From Streptomyces stelliscabiei (GTDB taxonomy: Bacteria; Actinomycetota; Actinomycetes; Streptomycetales; Streptomycetaceae): a stretch of DNA of 64,000 bases. Shown here piece by piece: positions 27,599 to 36,736 of the stretch. The position numbers and the translations under genes were made by a program. Position 1 is the stretch's first letter. Each line of letters starts with the position of its first letter. A model generated the notes under the pieces. It saw only the letters and a list, made by a program, of their open reading frames with translations. It was not told the origin of the DNA and searched no databases. The stretch lies in contig NZ_JADBGF010000001.1 in the NCBI RefSeq assembly GCF_014873495.1, positions 6,820,001 through 6,884,000 of the forward strand, written 5' to 3'.

Positions 27599-27771
27599 CT
27601 GGAATCTCTCAGAACCCCGTTTACGCAGGTGAGAGCCTTACTGTTAACGTTCCGCTTCAATGTGTAGCGGGTGACGCAACACCACTTCGCTGATCTGACA
27701 GACATGCAGGTCAGAAGGGGTCCGACTCTTAGGGGACGGGCCCCTTATTCTTTCCCGTGCTGGGATGGTGC
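27581..27771. repeat. Right copy of the 191-bp diverged direct repeat
   Basis: It is in the same orientation as 7492-7682, 20,089 bp away. It begins with the identical 20-mer (27581-27600), has the identical 31-bp core at 27646-27676 and ends with the shared CCGTGCTGGGATGGTGC. A short hairpin with AAGGGG and CCCCTT arms lies near its right end. It marks the right end of the toxin unit. Confidence 0.7.
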
Positions 27772-28201
27772 TGGGGCGGGACGAGAACGGTGCTCACGCC
27801 GGCGAGCCGAGGGACCTCCTCGCGGCGCAGCCCCGGGGACGCGGCGCTCACCGCCGAAGACCGTCACGCCGGCCTCCTCGGGGCTGATCCGGCCTGGAGC
27901 GTGTTGGTTGGTCGGCTGTCTCAGGCACCGCTGTTCCTGGTCGGCTTCCAGAGGGTTTGATGTCCGGAACCGGGCGGGTGGTATTCCTCTGCACTGTGGT
28001 GGCGACTCGTCCGGAAGATCCGTCGGCTTGCGCGGTCCCTTCCCATGATCCGCATCCCGCCCGGGGCGGGGAGGCAACCAGCGGCGAACCCCTCTGTCCT
28101 GCGACTCCGCGCTACCGGAAGGGGCTGGCGCCGGGGCTTACTGCTGTGAGGGGTAATGACAGGGTCTCTCAGTTGGTGAGCGGCGAACCTACCCTGACCT
28201 C
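27772..28201. other. Gap right of the repeat, promoter of the XRE regulator
   Basis: 430 bp with no supported gene. The AT-richer stretch just before 28202 probably contains the promoter of the regulator gene. Confidence 0.4.
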
Positions 28202-29089
28202 ATGGACAACCGCGCCGAAATCAGTGCGTTTCTGAAGTCTCGCCGTGACAAGATCACGCCCGAGCAGGCCGGTCTGCCCGTGTACGGCCAACGCCGGGTG
28301 GCCGGGCTGCGCAGGAACGAGGTCGCGACGCTCGCGGGCGTCAGCGTCGAGTACTACACGCGTCTGGAGCGCGGCAATCTCAGCGGTGTCTCCGACAGCG
28401 TCCTGGAGGCGCTGGCCCAGGCTCTGCGGCTCGACGACACGGAGCGCACGCACTTGTACGACCTGGCCCGAGCGGCGAACAAGACGCCCGCCCGTGTGCG
28501 GCGCCGGACTGCCCGGCCGGCTGTGCGGCCCAGCGTGCAGCGCATCGTTGACGGGATGCCGGGGATGCCGGCGTTCGTGAAGAACCACCGATTCGACATT
28601 CTGGTCGCCAACCCGCTCGGTCGCGCACTGTTCTCGGAGATGTACGCCGATCCGGTCTGCGGGGCGAACACCGTGCGGTTCGTGTTCCTCAGCCCCGCGG
28701 CCCGGCGGTTCTACGTCGACTGGGAACGCATCGCCAGGGGCGCTGTGGGTGCGCTGCGGATCGAGGCGGGCAAGAACCCGTACGACCGCGAGTTGTCGAA
28801 CCTGATCGGTGAGCTGTCGACCCGCAGCGACGCCTTCCGCGTGATGTGGGGGGCCCACGACGTACACGTCTTCCATGAGGGGACGAAACGCCTTAGGCAT
28901 CCGGTCGTCGGTGAGCTGGAGCTCGACTTCGAATCGATGAACCTGCCGGACGGCTCGGGGCTGGTCGTGGCGTTGTACAACGCGGCCCCCGGCTCCGCGG
29001 ACGCGGACGCCCTGAACCTGCTGGCGAGCTGGTCCGCCACGGCCGAGGCCGCGGATGTGCAGGCCGCCGAGGCGGACTCCGAGAACTGA
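28202..29089 (+). CDS. XRE-family regulator with MmyB-like ligand-binding domain
   Basis: This 295-aa protein has an N-terminal helix-turn-helix (residues 40-95: NEVATLAGVSVEYYTRLERG) and a C-terminal MmyB-like PAS domain (105-275) with VLVANPLGRALF-type and FRVMWGAHDV elements. Members of this family are transcription regulators that often control an adjacent oxidoreductase and may bind fatty-acid-like ligands. The divergent or downstream aldo/keto reductase and decarboxylase-like genes are plausible targets. It lies just outside the toxin unit. Confidence 0.88.
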   Translation: MDNRAEISAFLKSRRDKITPEQAGLPVYGQRRVAGLRRNEVATLAGVSVEYYTRLERGNLSGVSDSVLEALAQALRLDDTERTHLYDLARAANKTPARVRRRTARPAVRPSVQRIVDGMPGMPAFVKNHRFDILVANPLGRALFSEMYADPVCGANTVRFVFLSPAARRFYVDWERIARGAVGALRIEAGKNPYDRELSNLIGELSTRSDAFRVMWGAHDVHVFHEGTKRLRHPVVGELELDFESMNLPDGSGLVVALYNAAPGSADADALNLLASWSATAEAADVQAAEADSEN

Positions 29090-29487
29090 ACCGACGTCCA
29101 CGACCCCGCCTTCTCCGGCTGCCGCCGGCAGTAAGGGCGGGGCTATGGCCTGCGCATATGCCGCTGGGGGTCCCTGCTGTTACCCCTCACAGCGAAGACT
29201 CCCTCATCGTGCCCGTTCCCGGTTGCATGGTCAGTGCCCCGCTTTGGGGCCGACCGGTATCGAACCTCGGCCTGATTCCCCTGCTCGTCCTCGCCGCGAT
29301 ACGCGCCACCCGCACCGCCGTACCTCGGGTGTCCCTGCCTGCGGCGGACGAGGGGACCTCGCACAAGGCTCAGGCCCGCCGCGTGGCGGCCTGATCACGG
29401 GACACCACGGGGTGTTCCTGCAACAAACCCACCGAATCGGTTGATTACGTTTTGTAACGGATCAAATACATAGAAAGGATGAAAGGT
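29090..29487. other. Gap with a sequence related to 32386-32440
   Basis: No gene is supported. A segment around 29149-29190 resembles one at 32388-32430 (shared GGCCTGC, ATGCC and CTGGGGGTCCCTGC), a possible small dispersed repeat. An AT-rich stretch at about 29430-29475 just before the next gene looks like its promoter. Confidence 0.4.
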
Positions 29488-29817
29488 ATGGCTGAAGAAC
29501 AGACCGCCGCACAGAAGCTGCTCGGCGACTTCGCGCCCGAACTGGTCCGGCTCACCGACGACGTCCTCTTCGGCGAGGTGTGGGCGAGCGAGAGCCTGTC
29601 CCAGCGGGACCGCAGCCTGATCACCGTTGCCACCCTGGTCGCCCTCTACCGCGCCGACCAGCTCGCCTTCCACCTGCCGAAGGCGCTGGAGAACGGGGTG
29701 ACGAAGGGCGAGCTGGTCGAGGCCATCACCCACATCGCGTTCTACGCCGGATGGCCCAATGCGATGTCCGCGATCACCCAGCTGAAGAACATCGTCGAGG
29801 GCGCCGACGCGAGCTGA
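29488..29817 (+). CDS. Carboxymuconolactone decarboxylase-family protein
   Basis: A 109-aa AhpD/CMD-fold protein, containing RDRSLITVATLVALYRADQL, then HLPKALENGVTKGELVEAI and a FYAGWPNAMSA end. Family members are gamma-carboxymuconolactone decarboxylases or alkylhydroperoxidase-like proteins. The AhpD CxxC motif is absent, so a peroxidase role is unlikely. Start ATG 29488 follows AAAGG; an ATG nine bases earlier has too short an SD spacing. It precedes the aldo/keto reductase by 136 bp, and this pair commonly occurs together. Confidence 0.85.
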   Translation: MAEEQTAAQKLLGDFAPELVRLTDDVLFGEVWASESLSQRDRSLITVATLVALYRADQLAFHLPKALENGVTKGELVEAITHIAFYAGWPNAMSAITQLKNIVEGADAS

Positions 29818-29953
29818 CCCCGCGCCGCCCGTCGGGAGCAACACCCCATGCGACGACGCGGACTGACCACATGTCTGGCACGCCTCACGACCATCAGGAC
29901 CACACCGGCCAGGGCGTCGTCGTCGCTCGTGGCCACTCGATAAGGAGAACGGA

Positions 29954-30934
29954 ATGAAGAAGCGTGAACTGGGAAACAGCGGGCTCGAAGTGTCGTCGAT
30001 CGGGCTCGGCTGCATGGGAATGACCTTCGGCTACGGCCCGGCCGCAGACACGGGTGAGGCCATCAAGCTGATCCGGGCGGCCGCCGAGCGCGGTGTGACG
30101 CTCTTCGACACCGCGGAGGGGTACGGAGAGGCGAACGAAAGGCTGGTGGGCGAGGCCTTGGCGCCGGTGCGCGACCAGGTCTCCATCGCCACGAAGTTCG
30201 GGTTCAAGGACGGCAACCCCACCGCGGGGCTGGACAGTCGGCCGGAGCGGATCCGGCTGGTCGCCGAGCAGTCCCTGCAGCGTCTGGGGACCGACCGCAT
30301 CGATCTGTTCTACCAGCACCGGGTGGACCCCGACGTGCCGATCGAAGAGGTCGCCGGCACGGTCAAGGACCTCATCCAGGAAGGCAAGGTCAAGCACTTC
30401 GGCCTGTCCGAAGCGGGTGAGGACGTCATCCGCAGGGCCCACGCGGTCCAGCCGGTCACGGCCCTGCAGAGCGAGTACTCGCTGTGGTGGCGCGAGCCCG
30501 AGGAGACCATCCTGCCGACCCTGGAAGAACTGGGCATCGGCTTCGTGCCGTTCAGCCCGCTCGGCAAGGGCTTCCTCACCGGCGCGATCAGTCAGGACAC
30601 GAAGTTCGAGGCCAACGACATCCGTAACGTGCTGCCGCGCTTCGAGGAAGAGGCGCGTGAGGCCAACCTCGCACTGATCGCGCTGCTGGGCGAGATCGCG
30701 GACGCCAAGCAGGCGACCCGGGCTCAGACCGCCATCGCGTGGCTGCTGGCGCAGAAGCCGTGGATCGCACCGATCCCGGGCACGACGAAGCTGCACCGCC
30801 TCGAAGAGAACATCGGCGCCGACACCGTGGAACTGACCTGCGAGGACCTCAGGCGCATCGAAGAGGCCGTTGCCCAGGTGCAGATCAAGGGCGAGCGGTA
30901 CACCGCAGCGCAGCAGAAGACCATCAACCGGTAA
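29954..30934 (+). CDS. Aldo/keto reductase
   Basis: This 326-aa protein is an NADPH-dependent AKR with a complete catalytic tetrad: Asp and Tyr in LFDTAEGYGEANE, Lys in ATKFGF and His in FYQHRVDP. The C-terminal nicotinamide and phosphate-binding region PIPGTTKLHRLEEN is intact. It is like the yeast/Gram-positive AKR13-type and probably reduces small aldehydes or ketones. Start ATG 29954 follows AAGGAGAA. A decayed second AKR lies directly downstream. Confidence 0.92.
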   Translation: MKKRELGNSGLEVSSIGLGCMGMTFGYGPAADTGEAIKLIRAAAERGVTLFDTAEGYGEANERLVGEALAPVRDQVSIATKFGFKDGNPTAGLDSRPERIRLVAEQSLQRLGTDRIDLFYQHRVDPDVPIEEVAGTVKDLIQEGKVKHFGLSEAGEDVIRRAHAVQPVTALQSEYSLWWREPEETILPTLEELGIGFVPFSPLGKGFLTGAISQDTKFEANDIRNVLPRFEEEAREANLALIALLGEIADAKQATRAQTAIAWLLAQKPWIAPIPGTTKLHRLEENIGADTVELTCEDLRRIEEAVAQVQIKGERYTAAQQKTINR

Positions 30935-31002
30935 GTCACCAGCCTTAATCGGCCCGTTCCTGACGGAGCGTCGTTCAAGACGCTTCGTCAGGAGGGTCCT
31001 GC

Positions 31003-31266
31003 CCATCCCCGTCATCACCGCCCTGGCCGACAAGTACGCGAAGACACCCGCGCAGGTCGTGCTGCGCTGGCACCTCGACCACGGCTTCTGTGCGATCCCC
31101 AAGTCCGTCAGGGCCCATCGCATCGCCGAGAACTTCGACGTCTTCGACTTCGCCCTGACCCTCGACGAGGTGGCCGCGATCGACGCCCTCGACACCGGCG
31201 TACGCGGCGGACCCGACCCGGACTCGCTCAACCTGGAGAACGCCGGCTTCCCGATCCCCGACCAGG
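31003..31266 (+). pseudogene. C-terminal fragment of a second aldo/keto reductase (2,5-diketo-gluconate reductase type)
   Basis: About 85 residues match the C-terminus of DkgA-like reductases: ALADKYAKTPAQVVLRWHLD, AIPKSVRAHRIAENFDVFDF, and VAAIDALDTG, ending at GFPIPD. There is no N-terminal barrel or start signal, and the frame runs on into unrelated residues. It is a truncated gene, different in subfamily from the intact AKR before it. Confidence 0.75.
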
Positions 31267-31378
31267 GGCTCCCCAGCCGATCAGGCAGGTCGTCAGCGCA
31301 GCTGACGCTCCACTCCGGCCGGGCCTGCGGCGCCGATGGAAAGAACGAAAGAGCGCAATGATCACGAAAGGCATTTCC

Positions 31379-32359
31379 ATGAAGAAGTCGTTCAAGCTCG
31401 CGGCGATCTCCGCGACCGCAGCCGTCATCGTCTCGGCACCGTACGCGTCCGCCGAGACCGGACACGCGGACGCGCGGCCCGCCGTCACCCACGTGAAGAC
31501 CGTGGCCGCCTTCGACTTCGCCACCGGCGACGTGCCCGAGAACATCACCGTCGCCCCGGACAATTCGCTGACCGTCTCGATGGTGGGCACGCCCGCGGGC
31601 GAACGGCCGGCACTGGTGCGGATCGCACCGTCCGGGCACCGCACGGTGCTGGTCACCGGGCAGAAGGGCGACGGAATCACCGGCAACACCCGCGGCCACG
31701 ACGGCACCGTCTACTACAACGTGTGGTCCTCCGACGCCTCCCGGAACGGGGTGTGGAAACTGCCGCCCGGCGGCACTCCTCACCGCATCGCGGCATTGCC
31801 CGCGGGCGGAGTCCCCAACGGTCTGGCCATCGATCCGGCCGGGCGCACCTTGTACGTGGCCGACAGCCAGATGGGCACCGTCTGGGCCGTCCCGGTCTCC
31901 GGCGGTCCCGCGACCGCGTGGCTGGCCGACCCCGCCCTCGCGATCAAGGCGTCCGCACCCGTGCCGTACGGCGCGAACGGACTCCGTTTCCACAACGGCG
32001 CCGTATGGGTCTCCAACCTCAGCAAAGGCACCCTGCTGCGGATCCCCGTCACCGCCACCGGAGCTCCGGGCCGGGTCCACACCGTCGCCAGCGGCCTCAC
32101 TGGCATCGATGACTTCAACTTCCTCAGCGACCACTCCAACGTCGTGTTCGCCGCGCTGAACACACAGAACCAGATCGCGGTCGTCTACCCGAACGGCACC
32201 ACCAGGACCGTGCTGACCGCCTCGGATGGCCTCGCCTCGCCCACCGCCACCGCGGTGCGCGGCAAGCGGCTGTACATCACCGACGGCGGACTCAACGAGC
32301 CCCACGACGCGCAAGTGCAGAGCGGGAAGATCGACCTCGGCGCGCTGCTCTCCCGCTGA
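31379..32359 (+). CDS. Secreted ScyD/ScyE or SMP-30-like beta-propeller protein
   Basis: 326 aa from ATG 31379 (SD AAAGG); an upstream ATG at 31358 adds seven residues. The N-terminus is a Sec signal peptide (KKSFKL basic, then a hydrophobic stretch and APYASA-E cleavage). The mature part has repeated propeller-type strands such as GVPNGLAIDPAGRTLYVADS, YGANGLRFHNGAVWVSN and GKRLYITDGG, resembling strictosidine-synthase/SMP-30 lactonases. The function is unknown. It is exported and may be a sugar-lactone hydrolase or binding protein. Confidence 0.8.
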   Translation: MKKSFKLAAISATAAVIVSAPYASAETGHADARPAVTHVKTVAAFDFATGDVPENITVAPDNSLTVSMVGTPAGERPALVRIAPSGHRTVLVTGQKGDGITGNTRGHDGTVYYNVWSSDASRNGVWKLPPGGTPHRIAALPAGGVPNGLAIDPAGRTLYVADSQMGTVWAVPVSGGPATAWLADPALAIKASAPVPYGANGLRFHNGAVWVSNLSKGTLLRIPVTATGAPGRVHTVASGLTGIDDFNFLSDHSNVVFAALNTQNQIAVVYPNGTTRTVLTASDGLASPTATAVRGKRLYITDGGLNEPHDAQVQSGKIDLGALLSR

Positions 32360-32466
32360 GCGCCCGGCAGCTCCCAGTAATGCAGAGGGCGTGGCCTGCA
32401 GGGATGCCACCTGGGGGTCCCTGCGTGTCACTGTGCGCCAAGTGGTTCGTCGAGCGTGCGGTTCAG

Positions 32467-32499
32467 AAGGGGTCGTCTCCTCCCGGGGGGCGGCCCCTT
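32467..32499 (+). terminator. GC-rich hairpin after the propeller gene
   Basis: Arms 32467-32475 (AAGGGGTCG) and 32491-32499 (CGGCCCCTT) pair with one G-U. The same AAGGGG/CCCCTT arms recur in the right direct repeat, so this may be a shared terminator family. Confidence 0.6.
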
Positions 32500-32641
32500 C
32501 GTGGTCACCGTGCCGGATGGGCGCTGGATGTGCTGACGCCGGATCGGCCGGCGTCTCCCTCGTGACGTGGGCCGCGAACGCGCGTCGAGGCCGGTGCGGG
32601 CGGTGGCAGGATGCGGGGAGGGCCGGAGAGGGGCGGGGCGT

Positions 32642-34822
32642 GTGGGGCGTGGCGAGCGGGACACCATCGCGAGGGGAGCACGACTCCACGAGGCCGCGCG
32701 GTCCGTGGTCGATGACCACGGAAGGGCGGTGGAGGCGGTACGGGCGGCACTGAAGCCGATCCACGACGAGGCGGTGAAGCGGGAGCTCGACGCCATCCCC
32801 GTGGCCCGGCTGCAGGACGTCACCGAAGGTCGGCTGCGCCTGGGGAGCGTCGAGAAGAGCGGACTGCGCACCCTGGGCAGCGTTCTCGAAGCGGGCCCCT
32901 ACCGGTTGCGGCAGATTCCGGGTGTCGGGCAGCGCACCGTCGACCACATGCTCGCCGCCGCCCGTCGGCTCTCCGAGGCTGTGCACGAGACCGTGGCCGT
33001 CCATATCGACGTGGACCGGCCGGAACCGCGCACCACAGCGCTCGTCATGGCTCTGCACGTCCTGGTGGAGGCCGGCCCGGACGCACGGCGTGCGGTCGAC
33101 AAGGCCACCGCCCTGACGCAACGGCTCGGTCCGTTGCTGGCCGACGCGAGGCCCGCCGCCGGCAGGGTCCGGATGCTCCTGGCCGGCCAGGAGAAGAAGG
33201 CTCGCGCGCGGGCGGCGGTCGCCGAAACCCGGTCGCTGGTGGACGAGGCGGACCGGGCGGGCCTGCCGGAGCTGCTCGCCCAGGCGTCGGTGGACCTGCT
33301 CCGGGGGCTCTCGTCCGACGTCGCGGCCTGGGTGGACTTCGAACTCCGTTCCGCCGAGTACTACAGCTTGCTCGCCGAGATCTCGGGGCGGCTGCCGGAC
33401 GAGGCCGCCGCCGAGGGCTTCCTGCCGGACGAGGTCGCGGAGCGGGTACGGACCCAGCACCTCGACGACACGCACCGGCGCGTCTCCTTGCGCGGTTACC
33501 AGGCGTTCGGCGCACGGTTCGCGCTCGCGCAGCGCAAGGTGCTGCTCGGCGACGAGATGGGCCTCGGGAAGACCATCCAGGCGATCGCCGTCCTCGCCCA
33601 CCTGGCCGCCGAGGGGCAGAGCCGGTTCATGGTCGTCTGCCCGGCGAGCGTCCTCGTGAACTGGACACGGGAGATCGAGGCCCGCAGCGCCCTGCGCGTC
33701 ACGGTGCTCCACGGCCCCGACCGGCACTACGCGTTCGCCGACTGGAAGGGGCGGGGCGGCGTCGGGGTGACCACGTTCGACGCGCTGCGCGGCTTTCCCG
33801 CTCCGGACGGCGGGGAGGTCGGACTGCTCGTGGTGGACGAAGCGCACTCGGTGAAGAACCCGCAGGCCAAGCGGTCCCAAGCGGTCGCCCTGTGGGCCGA
33901 GCGTTGCGGGCGCGCCCTTTTCATGACCGGAACCCCGATGGAGAACAGGGTCGTGGAGTTCCGCAACCTGGTCCGGATGCTCGACGGCGACGTCGCGGAC
34001 TCGCTCGGCGAACGTGACGCGTTGGCCGGATCGGTCGCCTTCCGCAAGGCCGTGGCCCCGGTCTACCTGCGGCGCAACCAGGAGGACGTGCTGACGGAAC
34101 TCCCGAGTCTCCAGCAGACCGACGAGTGGGAGGAGTTGAGCGCGTCGGACGAGGAGGCGTACCGCGAAGCCGTGCGCGCGGGCAACTTCATGGCCATGCG
34201 CAGGGCCGCGTACACGCGTCCCGAGAAGTCGGCCAAGCTGGGCCGGCTCCGGGAGATCGTTCAGGAGGCGTGCGAGAACGGTCAGAAGACGGTGGTCTTC
34301 TCCAATTTCAAGGACGTACTGGGTGTGGTGAAGGAGGCTCTCGCGGCCGGAACCAGCGGGGCCGTTCCGGTGTTCGGTCCGCTGACCGGTGGCGTCCCGG
34401 CCGAGCGTCGCCAGGAGATCGTGGACGACTTCGCCGCTGTCCAGGGCCCCGCGGTGCTTCTGGGGCAGATCCAGGCAGCGGGTGTCGGCCTCAACATGCA
34501 GGCCGCCTCGGTGGTCGTCATCTGCGAACCCCAGATCAAGCCGACCATCGAACATCAGGCGGTGGCCCGGGCCCACCGTATGGGACAGGTCAGGCCGGTT
34601 CGCGTGCACCGTCTCCTCGCCATCGGCGGCGTGGACGAACGCCTGGTGAAGATGCTGGAGGCCAAGACGCGCCTGTTCGATGCCTACGCCCGTCGCAGCG
34701 CGGTGGCCGAAGCCACCTCGGACGCGGTCGACGTGTCGGACACCGAGCTGGCACGCCGGATCGTCGAGGAGGAACAGGCTCGTCTGGGTATGACGGACGA
34801 GAGGCTCATGCCGGCCGAGTGA
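32642..34822 (+). CDS. SNF2-type DEAH helicase with HhH motif
   Basis: 726 aa from GTG 32642 (preceded by GGAGAGGGG); the frame opens earlier at 32567 but the start is uncertain. Residues 65-90 include an HhH-like IPGVGQRTVD motif. The SNF2 ATPase core has Walker A DEMGLGKT, motif II DEAH, motif III MTGTPMENR and motif VI VARAHRMGQVRPVRV. It would translocate on double-stranded DNA. Actinobacteria carry such SNF2-like proteins, mostly of unknown role. The N-terminal 280 residues are not assignable. It has no obvious partner gene, unlike defence systems such as DISARM. Confidence 0.85.
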   Translation: MGRGERDTIARGARLHEAARSVVDDHGRAVEAVRAALKPIHDEAVKRELDAIPVARLQDVTEGRLRLGSVEKSGLRTLGSVLEAGPYRLRQIPGVGQRTVDHMLAAARRLSEAVHETVAVHIDVDRPEPRTTALVMALHVLVEAGPDARRAVDKATALTQRLGPLLADARPAAGRVRMLLAGQEKKARARAAVAETRSLVDEADRAGLPELLAQASVDLLRGLSSDVAAWVDFELRSAEYYSLLAEISGRLPDEAAAEGFLPDEVAERVRTQHLDDTHRRVSLRGYQAFGARFALAQRKVLLGDEMGLGKTIQAIAVLAHLAAEGQSRFMVVCPASVLVNWTREIEARSALRVTVLHGPDRHYAFADWKGRGGVGVTTFDALRGFPAPDGGEVGLLVVDEAHSVKNPQAKRSQAVALWAERCGRALFMTGTPMENRVVEFRNLVRMLDGDVADSLGERDALAGSVAFRKAVAPVYLRRNQEDVLTELPSLQQTDEWEELSASDEEAYREAVRAGNFMAMRRAAYTRPEKSAKLGRLREIVQEACENGQKTVVFSNFKDVLGVVKEALAAGTSGAVPVFGPLTGGVPAERRQEIVDDFAAVQGPAVLLGQIQAAGVGLNMQAASVVVICEPQIKPTIEHQAVARAHRMGQVRPVRVHRLLAIGGVDERLVKMLEAKTRLFDAYARRSAVAEATSDAVDVSDTELARRIVEEEQARLGMTDERLMPAE

Positions 34823-35081
34823 ACCGGGCGCAGGTCGGTACGGTCGATCAGGTGGGGCGACGAAGATGTCGTCGCAGGCGTGGGCACTTCACCGTCTGAG
34901 CGGGTGGCACCAGTCCGTCGCCGATCCGGCAGTCATGCGGGTGAGAGCGGGGGCCCGGCCTTTCGACGGCGGCCGGCGGATGTGCGTGAGCGGTGACCGC
35001 ACGGGCGTCCGGGGGGTGTCGATCTCCCGGCGCGGGCAGTCCTTCAGCAGGTGGTCCGCATCGGGCTGGGAGGGGAATCCC

Positions 35082-35255
35082 ATGTGGGTGGCACTGGCGA
35101 TACTCGGCGTGCTCGTGGTGTTCAACGGTGAGTTCCGGGTGCTGGCGGTCGCCGCCGGGGCACTCCTGCTGTGGGTCGGTCACAAGCGGAGCAACACGTT
35201 GCTGACGGCGATCGGCGCGGGCTTCCTGGCGCTGATGCTGTACGCGGCGTACTGA
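35082..35255 (+). CDS. Small membrane protein, 57 aa
   Basis: From ATG 35082 (SD GGAGGGGAA) the protein is nearly all hydrophobic, with three short segments: VALAILGVLVVFNG, LAVAAGALLLWVG and LTAIGAGFLALMLYAAY, separated by a HKRSN turn. It belongs to no named family that is recognisable. Longer frames starting near 34866 include an implausible Arg-rich leader. Confidence 0.6.
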   Translation: MWVALAILGVLVVFNGEFRVLAVAAGALLLWVGHKRSNTLLTAIGAGFLALMLYAAY

Positions 35256-35258
35256 CCG

Positions 35259-35372
35259 CTACCGATGCCGCGACCGCGACCGCGACCGATGCCGATACCG
35301 ATGCCGATACCGATGCCGGGCCCCGGTTCCGGCCCGGTCCGGCCCGGTCCGGCCCGGTTCCGGCCCGGGCGA
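35259..35372. repeat. Short tandem repeats between two genes
   Basis: Repeats of CCGATGCCGATA and CGACCGCGAC, then three or more copies of CGGTCCGGCC-like units, fill the space between the small membrane gene and the convergent PLP-enzyme gene. They could form secondary structures or be slippage-prone. Confidence 0.75.
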
Positions 35373-35384
35373 AGTCCCGGCCCC

Positions 35385-36491
35385 TCAACTCCCCGCCAAC
35401 CCTGTCTTCACCCCCGCGCCGCACAACGGCACCACCGCCGAGCGCGCCCCCAGCGCCCCCTCTCGTACGGCAGCCCAGCACGCCACGCCCGTGGACTCGA
35501 CGTACAGGCCCCGGGAGGCCAGGTCGCGTTGGGCGTGGCGGAGTTGGTCCTCCGTGACGGTGAGGAAGGTGCCGCCGGAGTCGCGGACCGCGCGGAGGAT
35601 CTGGCGGGCCCGGGGCGGGCGGGGGATGGCGATGCCCTCGGCCAGGGTGGGGGCCGTGGAGGTGTCCCCCACGAGGTCGTCGGCGCCCTCGGTCCAGGCG
35701 TGGGCCAGCGGTGCCACGGCCGCCGCCTGGACGGCACAGAGGGCCGGGCGGCGGTCGATGAGACCCGCCGCGTGCAGTTCGGCGACGGCGAGGGCCGCGC
35801 CCAGCAGCAGCGTGCCGTTGCCGACGGGGACGACGAGCACCTCGGGGAGCCGGCCGCCGAGGTCCTCCCACAGTTCGTGGACGTAGGTCTTGGTGCCGTG
35901 CAGGAAGTACGGGTTGTAGACGTGCGAGGCGTAGAAGACGCCGTCCGCGTCCGCCGCCTCCCGGGCCGCGCGGGCCGTCGCCTCGCGGCCGCCGTCGACG
36001 AGGTGGAGCTGAGCGCCGTGCGCCCCGATCTGCTCCAGCTTCTTGTCCGAGGTGCCGAGCGGGGCGTACACCGTGCAGGGCAGCGCGGCCCGGGCGCAGT
36101 ACGCGGCGAGGGCCGTGCCCGCGTTGCCGCTGCTGTCGGCGATCACCCGCCGGGGCCCCAGTCGCAGCGCCAGCTCGGCGAGGAGCACCGCGCCCCGGTC
36201 CTTGAAGGAGAGCGTCGGCATCAGGAAGTCGAGCTTGGCCCGGATGCCGTCCTTCAGTTCGACGAGCGGCGTCCGGCCCTCGCCGAGGGAGACGGTGGGA
36301 GAGGCCAGGGGGAGGCATTCCGCGTAGCGCCAGAGCGAGTTCACCCGGCCGGTCAGGGATTTGAGCGGCGCCGGTGTGGGCGCGAAGTCCAGATCGAGAG
36401 GGCCGCGGCAGGCCGGGCAGCACCAGGCGAGGGAGGCGGTGGGGACGCGCGTGCCGTCCGTCGGGCAGAAGCGATCCGGCAGAGGGGTCAT
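35385..36491 (-). CDS. PLP-dependent threonine synthase-like enzyme
   Basis: 368 aa, fold-type II PLP enzyme. The Schiff-base lysine is in the LSFKDRGA motif near residue 98, and the glycine loop binding phosphate reads SSGNAGTALA. PVGNGTLLLG follows further on. The N-terminus has a zinc-ribbon-like pattern: CPTDG and CCPACRG. Threonine synthases and threonine dehydratase-like proteins have this arrangement. Without a neighbouring threonine operon the substrate is uncertain. It is convergent with the small membrane gene across the repeat tract. Confidence 0.85.
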   Translation of the reverse strand: MTPLPDRFCPTDGTRVPTASLAWCCPACRGPLDLDFAPTPAPLKSLTGRVNSLWRYAECLPLASPTVSLGEGRTPLVELKDGIRAKLDFLMPTLSFKDRGAVLLAELALRLGPRRVIADSSGNAGTALAAYCARAALPCTVYAPLGTSDKKLEQIGAHGAQLHLVDGGREATARAAREAADADGVFYASHVYNPYFLHGTKTYVHELWEDLGGRLPEVLVVPVGNGTLLLGAALAVAELHAAGLIDRRPALCAVQAAAVAPLAHAWTEGADDLVGDTSTAPTLAEGIAIPRPPRARQILRAVRDSGGTFLTVTEDQLRHAQRDLASRGLYVESTGVACWAAVREGALGARSAVVPLCGAGVKTGLAGS

Positions 36492-36736
36492 GGGCGAAGG
36501 GTAGTGGCGTCGGTCCGGTTGTCCGGGACGGTCGGTGACGGTGCGTCATGGCGCTGCGGTGGTCGGTGGCACGTCCGCAGCCGGTGATCCGGCCGCCGGG
36601 GCAGGGCACGATGGCGCGCCCCCGCTTTCTTCCCCGGGCCGTCCTTTCTGCGTATCGCCCACCTTCGCCGTCCGCTTACGATGCGCCAAGTCGTACGTCA
36701 GTTCCCACCCACTCGGCGCAAGGAGCAGCTGTACTC

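Noticed and set aside
29894..34609. 1571-codon open frame on the minus strand
   Set aside because: It is antisense to the aldo/keto reductase, propeller and SNF2 genes, all with clear families. Its product is Arg/Gly/Val-rich without motifs, as expected from third-position GC bias.
32567..34822. SNF2 gene as part of a DISARM- or other SNF2-based defence system
   Set aside because: No methylase, DUF1998 or phospholipase-D gene is nearby; neighbours are ordinary chromosomal genes.
35259..35372. Tandem repeats as a small CRISPR or regulatory array
   Set aside because: The units are 6-12 bp without spacers, so they are simple-sequence repeats.
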